The notes under the pieces are model-generated. The model was not told where the DNA came from. It worked only from the letters and a program-made list of their open reading frames with translations, and searched no databases. From Dehalococcoidia bacterium (GTDB lineage Bacteria; Chloroflexota; Dehalococcoidia; Bin125), in contig JAJEJC010000001.1 in the NCBI GenBank assembly GCA_022828105.1, forward strand, positions 362,090-426,089: a stretch of 64,000 nt of DNA, written 5' to 3'. A program made the translations under genes and the position numbers. This document shows, piece by piece, positions 50,283 through 59,171 of the stretch; within the stretch, counting starts at the first letter, position 1; every line of letters starts with the position of its first letter.

Positions 50283-50840
50283 ATGACCCTCGAACTGCTC
50301 GATCCGACCGGAGAGCCCGCGCCGACCGGCTTCTGCGCCGCGCCACGATTGACCACGATCGAGGGCCTGCGCATCGGACTGTTCTCAAACGGCAAGGTCA
50401 ACGCGGATCGGCTGCTGCGCTACACAGCCGAGGTCTTCGAGCGCGAGGCCGGATGCCGCGTCGTGATCGACTCGGGCAAGCCAAACGCCAGCCGCATCGC
50501 CGAGCCGCAGGTATTGGAGCGGATCGCCAACGATGTCGACTTCCTGATCACCGCCGTCGGCGATTGAGGCTCCTGCTCAACGTGCAGTGTGCACGACGGG
50601 ATCAGCTTCGAGCAGACCGGCAAGCCCGGACTCGTGCTCTGTACCCACCCCTTCGACCCCACCGGCCGGATGATCGCCAAGACCCTCGGCATGCCCGATT
50701 TCCAGTATGCCCTCGTCGATCACCCCATCGGCAGCGCGAGCAGCGAAGAGCTGCAGGCCAGAGCGCTCGACGCCTACCATCAAGGCCGCCGCATCCTGCT
50801 GGGACGGCCATCCAGGAACTCGCTCTCGGGCAGCGCTTAA
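50283..50840 (+). CDS. UGSC-family selenoprotein
   Basis: 185 residues when the TGA at 50565-50567 is read as Sec95; it is followed by G-S-C (U-G-S-C), then CSVHDGISFEQTG and GLVLCTHPFDPTG. Upstream the frame reads LTTIEGLRIGLFSNGKV and DFLITAVGD and runs into the TGA; downstream it continues without a break. This matches UGSC-motif selenoproteins, a family described from sequence surveys and of unknown function. A perfect hairpin starts 14 bases after the TGA. GTGGAG seven bases upstream supports the ATG. Cys-containing homologues should have C-G-S-C. It ends one base before the convergent acyl-CoA dehydrogenase gene. Confidence 0.85.
50581..50595 (+). promoter_or_regulatory. SECIS hairpin candidate of the UGSC gene
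   Basis: Stem CGTGCA / TGCACG with loop GTG, starting 14 bases and with loop 20 bases after the TGA. It is shorter and closer than the hairpins of the DsbA trio, so it is a separate element of the same type. Confidence 0.55.
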
Positions 50841-50841
50841 C

Positions 50842-52014
50842 TCATTCGGGACCGACCAGCTCCCGACCGATCAGCATCCGCCGGACTTCCGACGTGCCCG
50901 CGCCGATTTCCAGCAGCTTTGCGTCGCGCACGTAGCGGGCGACGCGGCTTTCATTCATGTAGCCGTAGCCGCCGTGGATCTGGACTGCCTTGTCCGCCAC
51001 CCGGCTGGACATCTCGGCCGAGTAGAGGATCGCCGCGGCCGCCTCCTTGTTGCTGCGGACGCCTCGCGCCGCCGACTCCTCGACCACGTGCGCGGTCCGA
51101 TAGACCAGCCAGCGCGCCGCCTCAAGTTCGGTGTACATGTCGGCCAGCATTGCCTGGACGAGTTGGAAGTCGCCGATCCGATGACCGAACTGACGCCGGT
51201 TGCGGGCATACTCAACTGCTTCGTCCAGTGCCGCCTGCGCGATGCCCAGCGGCTCGCCGGCCAGGAACGCCCGCTCGACCGCCAGGCCCTGCATCATGAC
51301 CCCTGCACCCTCGCCCTGGCCGCGCAACACGTTCGAGGCCGGCACGATGCAGTCTTCGAGGATCAACTCCGCCGTCGGCGATCCGCGGTGGCCGACCTTG
51401 TCCAGCACCTGCCCGACGCTGAATCCCTCGAAGCCCGATTCAACGATGAACGCCGTCACGCCGCGCGAGCCCGCCTCGGGATCCGTCTTCGCGTACAGCA
51501 CCAGCGTGTCGGCGACCGAACCGTTGGTGATAAACATCTTCGAGCCGTTGAGACGGTAAACATCGCCGTCGCGCACGGCCGTCGTGCGGATGCCCATCGC
51601 GTCCGAGCCGGCCTCCGGCTCGGTCAGCGCCAGCGCCCCAATCTGAGTGCCGTCGCAGAGGCCGGGAAGATACTGTTGCTTCTGCGCCTTGCTGCCGTTC
51701 GCCGCCAGATTGTTCGCGCACAGGTTGGCGTGCGCTCCGTATGACAGTGCAACCGACGCGCTCGCCCGCGCAATCTCCTCGGTCGCGATCACCCCGGCCA
51801 ACAGGCCCGCATTGGATCCACCGTACTGTTCATCAATCGTGACGCCCAGAAGTCCCAACTCGCCCAACATCGGCCAGAGGTGTTCGGGAAACCAATCGTC
51901 GCGATCAATGTCATCGGCAATCGGATCGATCTCCGCGCGTACAAAGTCTCGCACGCTCTGTTGTACTAATCGTTCCGCCTCCGCCAATTCAATCATCTTC
52001 GCCGCATCCTTCAC
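50842..52014 (-). CDS. Acyl-CoA dehydrogenase (isovaleryl-type)
   Basis: 390 residues with an ACAD architecture: FVRAEIDPIADDIDRD at the start, IGALALTEPEAGSDAMGI (FAD contact), KMFITNGSVADTLVLYAK, and the C-terminal IHGGYGYMNESRVARYVRDAK. The catalytic base seems to be the Glu in GLAVERAFLAGEPLG, located as in isovaleryl-CoA dehydrogenase rather than the C-terminal Glu of short-chain enzymes. It would start leucine-derived acyl-CoA breakdown; the carboxyltransferase at 43.6 kb could follow. The start may be the GTG at 52014 or an ATG six codons inside (51996). Confidence 0.9.
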   Translation of the reverse strand: MKDAAKMIELAEAERLVQQSVRDFVRAEIDPIADDIDRDDWFPEHLWPMLGELGLLGVTIDEQYGGSNAGLLAGVIATEEIARASASVALSYGAHANLCANNLAANGSKAQKQQYLPGLCDGTQIGALALTEPEAGSDAMGIRTTAVRDGDVYRLNGSKMFITNGSVADTLVLYAKTDPEAGSRGVTAFIVESGFEGFSVGQVLDKVGHRGSPTAELILEDCIVPASNVLRGQGEGAGVMMQGLAVERAFLAGEPLGIAQAALDEAVEYARNRRQFGHRIGDFQLVQAMLADMYTELEAARWLVYRTAHVVEESAARGVRSNKEAAAAILYSAEMSSRVADKAVQIHGGYGYMNESRVARYVRDAKLLEIGAGTSEVRRMLIGRELVGPE

Positions 52015-52082
52015 CCGGCGTCACTGCCTGATCGCACGTCGAGGATACATCCGCACCGTCCGGCGCCCCGCCGCTCCGCTGG

Positions 52083-52088
52083 TAGAAT
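52083..52088 (+). promoter_or_regulatory. -10-like TAGAAT of the lutC gene
   Basis: TAGAAT followed by exactly six bases and the ATG at 52095, with no Shine-Dalgarno. It is another case of the start-proximal -10 element. Confidence 0.5.
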
Positions 52089-52094
52089 CGGCCC

Positions 52095-52604
52095 ATGATC
52101 ACGGCCAGCGACCGCGGCACGCAGTTTGCCGAGGCCTTGCACGCCGCGCAGGGCGAGATCGCCTGGTTCGACTCCTGGGACGAACTGTGGGACTTTGCCG
52201 ATTCGCTCTCGGATGATGTTCCGGTTGTTTCCCCGGCCGCCCATCAGTTCCTGCAGCGCGGCGACCTTCCCGACGCTATCGAGCCGCTCCGATCCATCGC
52301 CGACCGTGCGGTCGGCATCACCGTCGCCACCCTCGGCGTCGCCGAGACCGGCTCGTTGTTGTTGGTCGAGCGCGCACCGATCGATCGCGCCGTTTCCTTG
52401 CTGACCCGACACCTGATTGTCGCGGTCGGTGAGGATGACCTCGTCGACGAACTCACCGACGGCTTCCGTTGGCTCGCCGAGCAACCGCGCGCCGCCGCCT
52501 ACGCGACATTCGTGACCGGACCGTCGCGCACTGCCGACATCGAGCGCTCGCTCACCATCGGCGTACAGGGTCCGAGCCGGCTCACGGCGGCGGTACTGAC
52601 ATGA
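52095..52604 (+). CDS. lutC: LUD-domain protein (LutC)
   Basis: 169 residues of the LUD family. Landmarks are SDDVPVVSPAAHQFLQRGDL, VGITVATLGVAETGSLLLVER (conserved E-T-G-S/T) and FVTGPSRTADIERSLTIGVQGP (the T-G-P-S-R-T-x-D-I-E signature). LutC is part of the LutABC complex for L-lactate oxidation. The stop overlaps the start of the fused LutB-LutA gene (ATGA), so all three activities are encoded by two genes. Leaderless start as judged by TAGAAT. Confidence 0.88.
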   Translation: MITASDRGTQFAEALHAAQGEIAWFDSWDELWDFADSLSDDVPVVSPAAHQFLQRGDLPDAIEPLRSIADRAVGITVATLGVAETGSLLLVERAPIDRAVSLLTRHLIVAVGEDDLVDELTDGFRWLAEQPRAAAYATFVTGPSRTADIERSLTIGVQGPSRLTAAVLT

Positions 52605-54766
52605 TCACGGACTTCAAGCAGCGTTACGAGCACGCGGTTGCCGATCCCGATCTGCGGCCCCGTCTGCTCGCATTCCAACGCTCCTGGCGCGAGAGCCGCG
52701 ACGCGCAGGTCTCCCGCCTGGAGCAGCGCACCGAGCGCTCGTTCGACGAACTCCGCCGCGACTTCGCCTCAGTCAAGGACGCCACACTCGAACGAATCGA
52801 CGACTACATCGCCGAGTTCCGCGCCAACGCCGAGGCAACCGGCGCAGTCGTCATCGAACTCTCGACCGCCGAAGATGCGGTCGAGTACATCGCCGGCGTC
52901 TGCAAGGCCCGCGGCATCGATCTCGTCGTCAAGAGCAAGTCGATGGTCTCGGAAGAGATCGAACTCAACGACGAACTCGCCGAGCGCGGCATTACTGCAA
53001 TCGAAACCGACCTCGGCGAATGGCTGCTGCAACTGGCCGAGCAGCGGCCGTCCCACCTGGTCATGCCCGCGATTCACCAGAAACGCCAGTACGTCGCCGA
53101 AATCCTGGGCGAAGAGCTGGGGCGCGAGTTCGACCCCGACGACATCCCGGCGATGGTCGCCAGCGCCCGGCAGGGACTGCGCCGCCACTATCTCGCCGCC
53201 GGCGCCGGACTGACCGGCGCCAACGCGCTCGTCGCCGAGACGGGCAGCATCATGGTCGTGACCAACGAGGGCAACATGCGCCTCGCCACCTCGCTGCCCG
53301 ATGTCCACTTCGTCACCGCCGGGATCGAGAAGCTAATCCCGACCTGGTCCGATGCCGAGCGCCAACTCCAGCTCCTGCCTCGCTCGGCCACGGCGCAGAC
53401 GCTGAGTACCTACACCACGTGCATCACCGGCGCCCAACCTGGCAAGGAGATGCACATCATCCTGCTCGACAACGGACGCCGCGAGATGCGCGAGGACAGC
53501 GCAATAGGAGCCGCGCTGCGCTGCATCCGCTGCGGCGCGTGCGCCAACGTCTGCCCGCCCTACCAGATCGTGGGCGGGCACACTTTCGGTCACATCTACA
53601 CCGGCGCAATCGGCCTCGTGAACACCTCCTTCCACCACGACATCGAAGACGCGGCCGGTCCGCAAGGGCTTTGCGTGTCCTGCGGCGCGTGCGAGACCGT
53701 CTGTCCCGTCGCCATCCCGCTGCCCAGACAGATTCTCAGCATCCGCCGCAAGGCGACCGAGTCGGGTCACGCGCCCCGCTGGGAGCGCTGGCTGCTGCGG
53801 GCCTGGTCGATGCCGCAAGTCTTCCGCGCCGTGATGAAGCTGGGCTCGGTAGCCTCCAGCGTGGCCCGCGCCCTGGGATTGGTGCGCCGCGACCACATTC
53901 GCTTGCCGTTGCCCAGGCGCTTGAGTTGGCGCTCCATTCCTGCGATACCTGCGCAGACCGGCAGCCGTCTGATTGCAAAACGAACGCCGCAGCCGACGCT
54001 AGCGCCTTCGCCCGCCGCCGGTTCCACGGTTGATCTGTTCGCGCAGTGCCTCGCCGATCGGCTCATGCCGGTCACGGTCGATGCTTCCGCTCTCCTGATC
54101 GAAGCAGGCGGAGCGAGCGTCAACGTTCCCTCGGATCAACAATGCTGCGGACTGCCCGCTTTCGACGCCGGCGACTGGGAGACCGCGCGTCGGATGGCAC
54201 GCGCCACTATCGCGGTCCTCAGCCGCACGGACCATCAGATCGTCACCCCGGCCACCAGCTGCGTGATCTCGATGCGCGACCACTGGCCGCAGCTCTTCCG
54301 GGACGAGCCCGAAACGTTGGCTCGCGCTGACGCAATCGCGGATCGCGTCCACGACCTCGCTGCCTGGCTGGACGGTCCGGGCCGCCTGCCGGACGGCTGC
54401 CTGGAGCGCGAAGGGGCGAGTTCCTGGACCGCGCACCGCTTTTGTCAGTCATCCAATCGCGGCGAACCAGGCGCGCGCATCGCCCTGCTCGTCGAGCGCC
54501 TGACCGGCGAAACAGCGGCGCCGCTGGAAGAACCGGAGGTCTGCTGCGGCTTCGGCGGCCTCACCTCGATCGCCGCGCCCGAGGTCGGCGAAGGCATCCT
54601 CGACCGCAAACTCGACTGCGTCGCCGCGAGCGGCTGCGAAACCCTGCTGACCAACAATCCCGGCTGCGCCTTGCACCTGCGCGCCGGCGCCGTCGCCCGA
54701 GGCGCGGCGCACGACACCCTGCACTACGCCGATTATCTCGCCGCCCGATTGCCCGACGACTCCTGA
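52601..54766 (+). CDS. Fused LutB-LutA iron-sulfur lactate utilisation protein
   Basis: 721 residues. The N-terminal LUD domain (about 50-290; AVVIELSTAEDAVEYIAG, ITAIETDLGEWLLQL, GANALVAETGSIMVV) is followed by two 4Fe-4S motifs, CIRCGACANVCP from residue 308 and CVSCGACETVCP from 358, as in LutB. The remainder is a LutA/GlpC-type region with paired Cys-rich repeats, CCGLP at 515 and CCGFGG at 648. In most bacteria these are separate proteins. Together with LutC it would oxidise L-lactate and pass electrons to the membrane. No lactate permease is adjacent. Confidence 0.88.
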   Translation: MITDFKQRYEHAVADPDLRPRLLAFQRSWRESRDAQVSRLEQRTERSFDELRRDFASVKDATLERIDDYIAEFRANAEATGAVVIELSTAEDAVEYIAGVCKARGIDLVVKSKSMVSEEIELNDELAERGITAIETDLGEWLLQLAEQRPSHLVMPAIHQKRQYVAEILGEELGREFDPDDIPAMVASARQGLRRHYLAAGAGLTGANALVAETGSIMVVTNEGNMRLATSLPDVHFVTAGIEKLIPTWSDAERQLQLLPRSATAQTLSTYTTCITGAQPGKEMHIILLDNGRREMREDSAIGAALRCIRCGACANVCPPYQIVGGHTFGHIYTGAIGLVNTSFHHDIEDAAGPQGLCVSCGACETVCPVAIPLPRQILSIRRKATESGHAPRWERWLLRAWSMPQVFRAVMKLGSVASSVARALGLVRRDHIRLPLPRRLSWRSIPAIPAQTGSRLIAKRTPQPTLAPSPAAGSTVDLFAQCLADRLMPVTVDASALLIEAGGASVNVPSDQQCCGLPAFDAGDWETARRMARATIAVLSRTDHQIVTPATSCVISMRDHWPQLFRDEPETLARADAIADRVHDLAAWLDGPGRLPDGCLEREGASSWTAHRFCQSSNRGEPGARIALLVERLTGETAAPLEEPEVCCGFGGLTSIAAPEVGEGILDRKLDCVAASGCETLLTNNPGCALHLRAGAVARGAAHDTLHYADYLAARLPDDS

Positions 54767-54775
54767 GGAACCGCC

Positions 54776-55690
54776 ATGCCCGCCGTGATCGATGTTCATG
54801 TCCACCTCTGCCGCAACGCCCGGCAGGAGGCGATCGTCTTCCCTCGCCCGGGTCTGCCGCTCGAGTGGCGCTGGGCCAACGGCGACGCCTGCGGCGAGTA
54901 CATGACCCGCAACGACATCGAAGCGATCGTCGGGCTCAACTACATGGTCGTGCCCGAGATGTCCGAGCAACAGCGGGTACGCCGGCCTGACGCATCGAAC
55001 GACGAAATCTCCGAACTGCTGCGTCAGCGCGTACGCGACTTCAACAGCTGGACACTGGAACGGCAGGCCGAGGATTCGCGCATCCGCACGTTCCTGTGCT
55101 GCGACATCGGCACCTGGGGCGAGACCGAGCTGTTAATGGAGGAACTCGAGCGGGGTGTCGCGCTGGGCGCGCGCGGAGTCAAGATGCATCCCGGCCTGGG
55201 CCGCTACTTCCCCGCCGACGAGCGGATGATGCCGCTCTACGCGCGATTGGAAGAGCTGGGCCTGCCGATCCTCAGCGACACCGGCGCGCTGTGCGGCGGT
55301 CCCGGCGACGATATCTACGGCATGCCCGATCACTTCATCCCCGTCTTCGAGCGATTCCCCCGCCTCCAGTTCATCATGGCCCACATGCCGGGCGCGTACT
55401 GGGACCAGCGCATCCGCATCGCCGACCGGTTTCCGCAAGTCATCTTCGATACCGCCGGCGGCTTTAACGACGGCCGGTTCACCTGCCGCGACGGCCGCCG
55501 CGCCTGCGCCCTCGAAGACGCCGCCCGGTTGATTCGCCGCCTGGGAGTCGAACGCGTGCTCTTCGGCTCCGACGCGCCGGGCGCCGATCAGCGTCCCCAG
55601 GTCCTGCAACTGCTCAGAAGCGGACTGACCGACGGCGAGCTGGACAAGGTACTGGTCGAGAACGCCCGGCCGGTGTTGGGTCTGACCTGA
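54776..55690 (+). CDS. Amidohydrolase-family (TIM-barrel) hydrolase
   Basis: 304 residues of the amidohydrolase-2/ACMSD-like group: VIDVHVHLCRNARQE (H-x-H metal site), GARGVKMHPGLGRYFPADERM (His/Lys region), LPILSDTGALCGG, FIMAHMPGAYWD (metal His) and VLFGSDAPGADQRPQ (Asp). Typical activities are decarboxylation or hydrolysis of acyl compounds. RBS GAGGA precedes the ATG, nine bases behind the lutB-lutA stop, so it belongs to the same operon. Its stop abuts the stop of the convergent MFS gene. Confidence 0.85.
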   Translation: MPAVIDVHVHLCRNARQEAIVFPRPGLPLEWRWANGDACGEYMTRNDIEAIVGLNYMVVPEMSEQQRVRRPDASNDEISELLRQRVRDFNSWTLERQAEDSRIRTFLCCDIGTWGETELLMEELERGVALGARGVKMHPGLGRYFPADERMMPLYARLEELGLPILSDTGALCGGPGDDIYGMPDHFIPVFERFPRLQFIMAHMPGAYWDQRIRIADRFPQVIFDTAGGFNDGRFTCRDGRRACALEDAARLIRRLGVERVLFGSDAPGADQRPQVLQLLRSGLTDGELDKVLVENARPVLGLT

Positions 55691-57442
55691 CTACAACGAC
55701 AGCCGTTCGTCATACCCGGCATGCGACCGCTGCGGGCGGATTCGGGCGACCGGCGCGGGGTTGTTGGTCCAGCCGCTGCTGTTCGCGCCGTTGCCGTTGG
55801 TTCCGTTTGAGGTTGCGGCGACGGTTGTTCCCCGCTCGCTCGGTTGCGGACCCAGCGCGCCTTCCGGAACCTCGGGTAAATCTTCCTCACCCGTGCGCAG
55901 GCGTTTCTCGCGCAGCGTGAGGACGGCGAAGAATGCGACCACTCCCACGCCCGCGGAGAGCCAGAAATTGCTCGTGATTGCGACCGCCAGCGCTTCCGGC
56001 AGGGCCTCGATGATCTGCAGGAACCCGGCTTCGCCGATCTCGGCCAGCAAGCCGCTGCTCGCCTCTTCGCTGAGTAGCTGGGTCGGGTCCGCGCGTTCGG
56101 CAAGATCGGCCGGCAATCGCGCCGCGAGTTCGCTGGTCAGCCGGCCGGTCACGAGCGCGCCGACCAGCGTCACGCCGATAATCGCGCCCATTTCTTCGAA
56201 GAACTGCGTCGCTCCCGAGACCGTGCCCAGCATGCTCTGCGGAAGCGCGTTCTGCGCCGCCGTCAACAGCGCCGGATAGAGAGTCCCCAGACCGACGCCA
56301 AACAGGACCAGCCGCCAGACCACATCGACCGCACCGCTCTCCGTACCCAACTGCGTCATCAGCCAGCCGCTGATCACGATGATCACCGTCGCTACAACGG
56401 ACATCGCCTTGTAGCGACCGGTGCGCGACACGATCTGCCCACCGATTGTCGCGGCGATCACAAGCGAAACGATCTCGGTGCTGAGCAGCAGGCCCGACTC
56501 GGTCGGCGAATAGCCCAACACCCCCTGCATGAAGTAGGCGAGGAAGAACGACACGCCGAACAGCCCGCCGCCAATCACGGCCATGACCAGCGCCGCCACG
56601 CGGAAGGTGTTGTCGCGGAATAGCGCGCCGGGCAAAATCGGTTCCTTGGCCGCACGTTCGGCCCCGGCAAAGGCCACGACCCCGATCGCCGAGACCGCAA
56701 ACAGGGCCAGCGTCTTGATGTCCAGCCAGGCCGTGCCGGTCGAAACCAGACCCAGCGCCAGCATCGCCGGCATCAACGCCAGCAACATGGCGCCGATGCC
56801 CAGCCAGTCGATCACTACCTTGCGCGGCGGCGGCCTCAGCCAGGGCATGATGATCGCAATCGACGCGAAGGCCAGGGCCGCCAGCGGCAGGATCGACCAG
56901 AACACCCAGCGCCAGCTCAGCGCGTCGACGATCAGTCCGCCCAGCAGCGGTCCTACCAGTCCGCCGACGCCAAACACCGCAGCGAAGATGCCCATGTACT
57001 TGGCCCGCTCTGAGGGCGGAAACAGGTCGCCAGAGATGGCAAAGGTGTTACCCATCAAGATGCCGCCGCCAATGCCCTGGAGCGCGCGGAACCCGATCAG
57101 CATCTCCATCGAAGTGGCGAAGCCGGCCAGCGCCGTTGCTCCGGCGAAGATCACGAGCCCGATCAGCAGGAACGGTTTGCGGCCGTAGACATCGGACATC
57201 CGACCGGCAATCGCCACCGCCGGAACGGAGGTCGCCATGAAGGCTGACTCCATGAACGCAATCAGGTCGATCCGACCGAGGTCGGCCGCCAGCACCGGCG
57301 TCGCCGTGGCGACGATCGAGTGCTGCACCGCCGACAGGAACATCGCCACGACGGCGCTGCCCAGAATCAGCATCTTGGTCCGATGCGGCAGGGCGAACCC
57401 GACGGTCGCGGCGGTCGGCGTCGAAGGTGCGGCGTGGCTCAT
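55691..57442 (-). CDS. MFS transporter, DHA2/EmrB type
   Basis: 583 residues, about 14 membrane helices. Typical segments are MFLSAVQHSIVATATPVLAA at the start, GRMSDVYGRKPFLLIG, RALQGIGGGILMGNTFA and GPLLGGLIVDALSWRWVFW. The C-terminal about 80 residues form a cytoplasmic tail rich in Asn/Gly (SNGTNGNGANSSG). It has the profile of a multidrug or toxin exporter. It is divergent from the thiolase-like gene, and I see no regulator gene beside it. Confidence 0.88.
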   Translation of the reverse strand: MSHAAPSTPTAATVGFALPHRTKMLILGSAVVAMFLSAVQHSIVATATPVLAADLGRIDLIAFMESAFMATSVPAVAIAGRMSDVYGRKPFLLIGLVIFAGATALAGFATSMEMLIGFRALQGIGGGILMGNTFAISGDLFPPSERAKYMGIFAAVFGVGGLVGPLLGGLIVDALSWRWVFWSILPLAALAFASIAIIMPWLRPPPRKVVIDWLGIGAMLLALMPAMLALGLVSTGTAWLDIKTLALFAVSAIGVVAFAGAERAAKEPILPGALFRDNTFRVAALVMAVIGGGLFGVSFFLAYFMQGVLGYSPTESGLLLSTEIVSLVIAATIGGQIVSRTGRYKAMSVVATVIIVISGWLMTQLGTESGAVDVVWRLVLFGVGLGTLYPALLTAAQNALPQSMLGTVSGATQFFEEMGAIIGVTLVGALVTGRLTSELAARLPADLAERADPTQLLSEEASSGLLAEIGEAGFLQIIEALPEALAVAITSNFWLSAGVGVVAFFAVLTLREKRLRTGEEDLPEVPEGALGPQPSERGTTVAATSNGTNGNGANSSGWTNNPAPVARIRPQRSHAGYDERLSL

Positions 57443-57543
57443 CGGGCGTCCATCGGCAGGGTCCGGGCGGGACCCGAGGCAGACCCGACGATACCATTAC
57501 TCTTCGTGAATCCGAAGCAAAATCGCTGCAGATCGCGGAGTCC

Positions 57544-57549
57544 TAGACT
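57544..57549 (+). promoter_or_regulatory. -10-like TAGACT of the thiolase-like gene
   Basis: TAGACT followed by six bases and the ATG at 57556, without Shine-Dalgarno. It belongs to the same start-proximal class as the others. Confidence 0.5.
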
Positions 57550-57555
57550 CGCGGC

Positions 57556-58731
57556 ATGAGCAACCAACCCGACCGCAGCGCCCTGCGCAATCTCCAGGAC
57601 AAGACCGCCATCGTGGGCGTCGGCACCACCGAGTTCGGCGCCATCTACCGCGACCTCGATCCGGAGCGTTCGGCCTATGAACTCGGCCTGATTGCCTTCC
57701 GCGAGGCGCTCAGGGATGCCGGGCTCAAACGCACCGAAGTGGACGGCGTGATCGTCTCCCGACTCCCGCACTACGGCCGCATGTGCGAGATGATCGGCTT
57801 GCGCCACCCCCGATTCGTCAACGTGCTGCCGGGCGAAGGCCGGCAGTCGGGCATCGCCTTGCAGTACGCGGCGCTGGCCGTGGCCAACGGCATGGCCGAT
57901 GTCGTCGCCTGCATCTACGGCAACAACGGTCGCTCGGCCGGCGCGAGATATGGAGGCGAGAGCCGCGGCATCTCGACCCAGGCGATGTTCGAGGCGCCGT
58001 ATGGGATGACCTCGCCCGGCGCAGTGACGTCGATGATGTTTCGGCGACATCAGTACCGCTACGGCACCACAACCGAGCCGCTCGGACACCTGGCAATCTC
58101 TAATCGCTCGAACGCGGCGCTCAATCCCAACGCCGTCATGCAGCGTCCGATCACGATGGACGACTATCACGGCGCGCGATTCATCGCCGAGCCGCTCTGC
58201 CTGCTCGACTACTGCCTGATCAACGACGGCGGCGTCTGCTTCATTGTCACCTCGGCCGAACGCGCCCGAGACCTCAAGCACACGCCGGTGCTGATCCACG
58301 CGACCTCGCAGGCCTCGGACATCACGCCCGTCTATGTCGCCGACGACTTCTGGCACGAGCCGATGTCGCAGATTGCCGACGACCTGTTCACGTACTCGGA
58401 CGTGCAGCGCGACGACCTGGCCTTCGCTCAGCTTTACGACAACTTCACGCCGACGATGTTGTTCACGCTCGAGGGCATGGGCTTCTGCGAACCGGGCGAA
58501 GGCGGCGACTGGATCACGCCCGACCGCATCGGGTTGCATGGCGAAATGCCGCTCAACACCGGCGGCGGACACACCAGCGAGTCCTACATGCAAGGCTGGG
58601 CACTGCATGTCGAGGCCGTGCGCCAGTTGCGCCAGGAATGCGGCGAGCGCCAGGTCGACGACGCGCAGTACGGCCTCTACGCCTGCGCCGCGCCGCTGGC
58701 CACCGGACACGTCCTGAAGCGAGATAACTGA
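57556..58731 (+). CDS. Thiolase-like protein lacking the nucleophilic Cys (Ltp2-like)
   Basis: 391 residues with the SCPx-type thiolase layout: TAIVGVGTTEFG, GIALQYAALAVANGMADVV, FAQLYDNFTPTML and NTGGGHTSESYMQGW. At the position of the catalytic Cys (usual C-A-S-G) it has R96-Q-S-G99. Thiolase-like proteins without Cys that pair with a DUF35 protein include steroid retro-aldolases such as Ltp2. The next gene is such a DUF35 protein and overlaps this stop by one base. So this pair more likely cleaves a beta-hydroxyacyl-CoA than thiolyses a ketoacyl-CoA. Substrate not known. Confidence 0.82.
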   Translation: MSNQPDRSALRNLQDKTAIVGVGTTEFGAIYRDLDPERSAYELGLIAFREALRDAGLKRTEVDGVIVSRLPHYGRMCEMIGLRHPRFVNVLPGEGRQSGIALQYAALAVANGMADVVACIYGNNGRSAGARYGGESRGISTQAMFEAPYGMTSPGAVTSMMFRRHQYRYGTTTEPLGHLAISNRSNAALNPNAVMQRPITMDDYHGARFIAEPLCLLDYCLINDGGVCFIVTSAERARDLKHTPVLIHATSQASDITPVYVADDFWHEPMSQIADDLFTYSDVQRDDLAFAQLYDNFTPTMLFTLEGMGFCEPGEGGDWITPDRIGLHGEMPLNTGGGHTSESYMQGWALHVEAVRQLRQECGERQVDDAQYGLYACAAPLATGHVLKRDN

Positions 58732-59171
58732 TGACAGCGGAATCGCAACCTGCGGAACTCAGCTACGAGAAGCCGCTGCCGCCGGTGCTCGAGTTGACGA
58801 AGCCCTTCTGGGAGGGTTGCCGCGAGGGCGTCCTGCAGATCCAGTTCTGCAACATCTGCGATCTGCCCTGGTTCCCGCCCGCCGAGGCCTGCCCTCGTTG
58901 CCTGCAGGACGAATGGGAGTGGCGGCCCATCTCCGGTCACGGCACGGTCTGGTCATGGATCCGCATGTGGCAGAAGTACTTCCCCGGCTGGTCGCCCGAC
59001 GAGTACCCCTACACCGTCGCCCTGATCAAACTCGAAGAAGGCCCGTACATGTACTCAACCCTCGTCGATATCGACGACCAGGATGTCAGTTGCGACCTCC
59101 CCGTCGAGGTCGATTTCCGCCAGGTCAACGACGAGATCACGCTTCCCGTCTTCCGGCCCATGAGCGCGTAG
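58731..59171 (+). CDS. DUF35 zinc-ribbon/OB-fold protein
   Basis: 146 residues with a rubredoxin-like zinc ribbon FCNICDLPWFPPAEACPRC (C-x2-C-x10-C-x2-C) followed by an OB-fold (EWRPISGHGTVWSWIRMW, VALIKLEEGPYMYS, VDFRQVNDEITLPVFRP). DUF35 proteins are partners of thiolase-like aldolases and of acetoacetyl-CoA thiolase/HMG-CoA synthase complexes, where they channel acyl-CoA. The one-base overlap (TGATG) with the thiolase-like gene indicates translational coupling. It ends against the convergent CoA-transferase gene. Confidence 0.9.
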   Translation: MTAESQPAELSYEKPLPPVLELTKPFWEGCREGVLQIQFCNICDLPWFPPAEACPRCLQDEWEWRPISGHGTVWSWIRMWQKYFPGWSPDEYPYTVALIKLEEGPYMYSTLVDIDDQDVSCDLPVEVDFRQVNDEITLPVFRPMSA

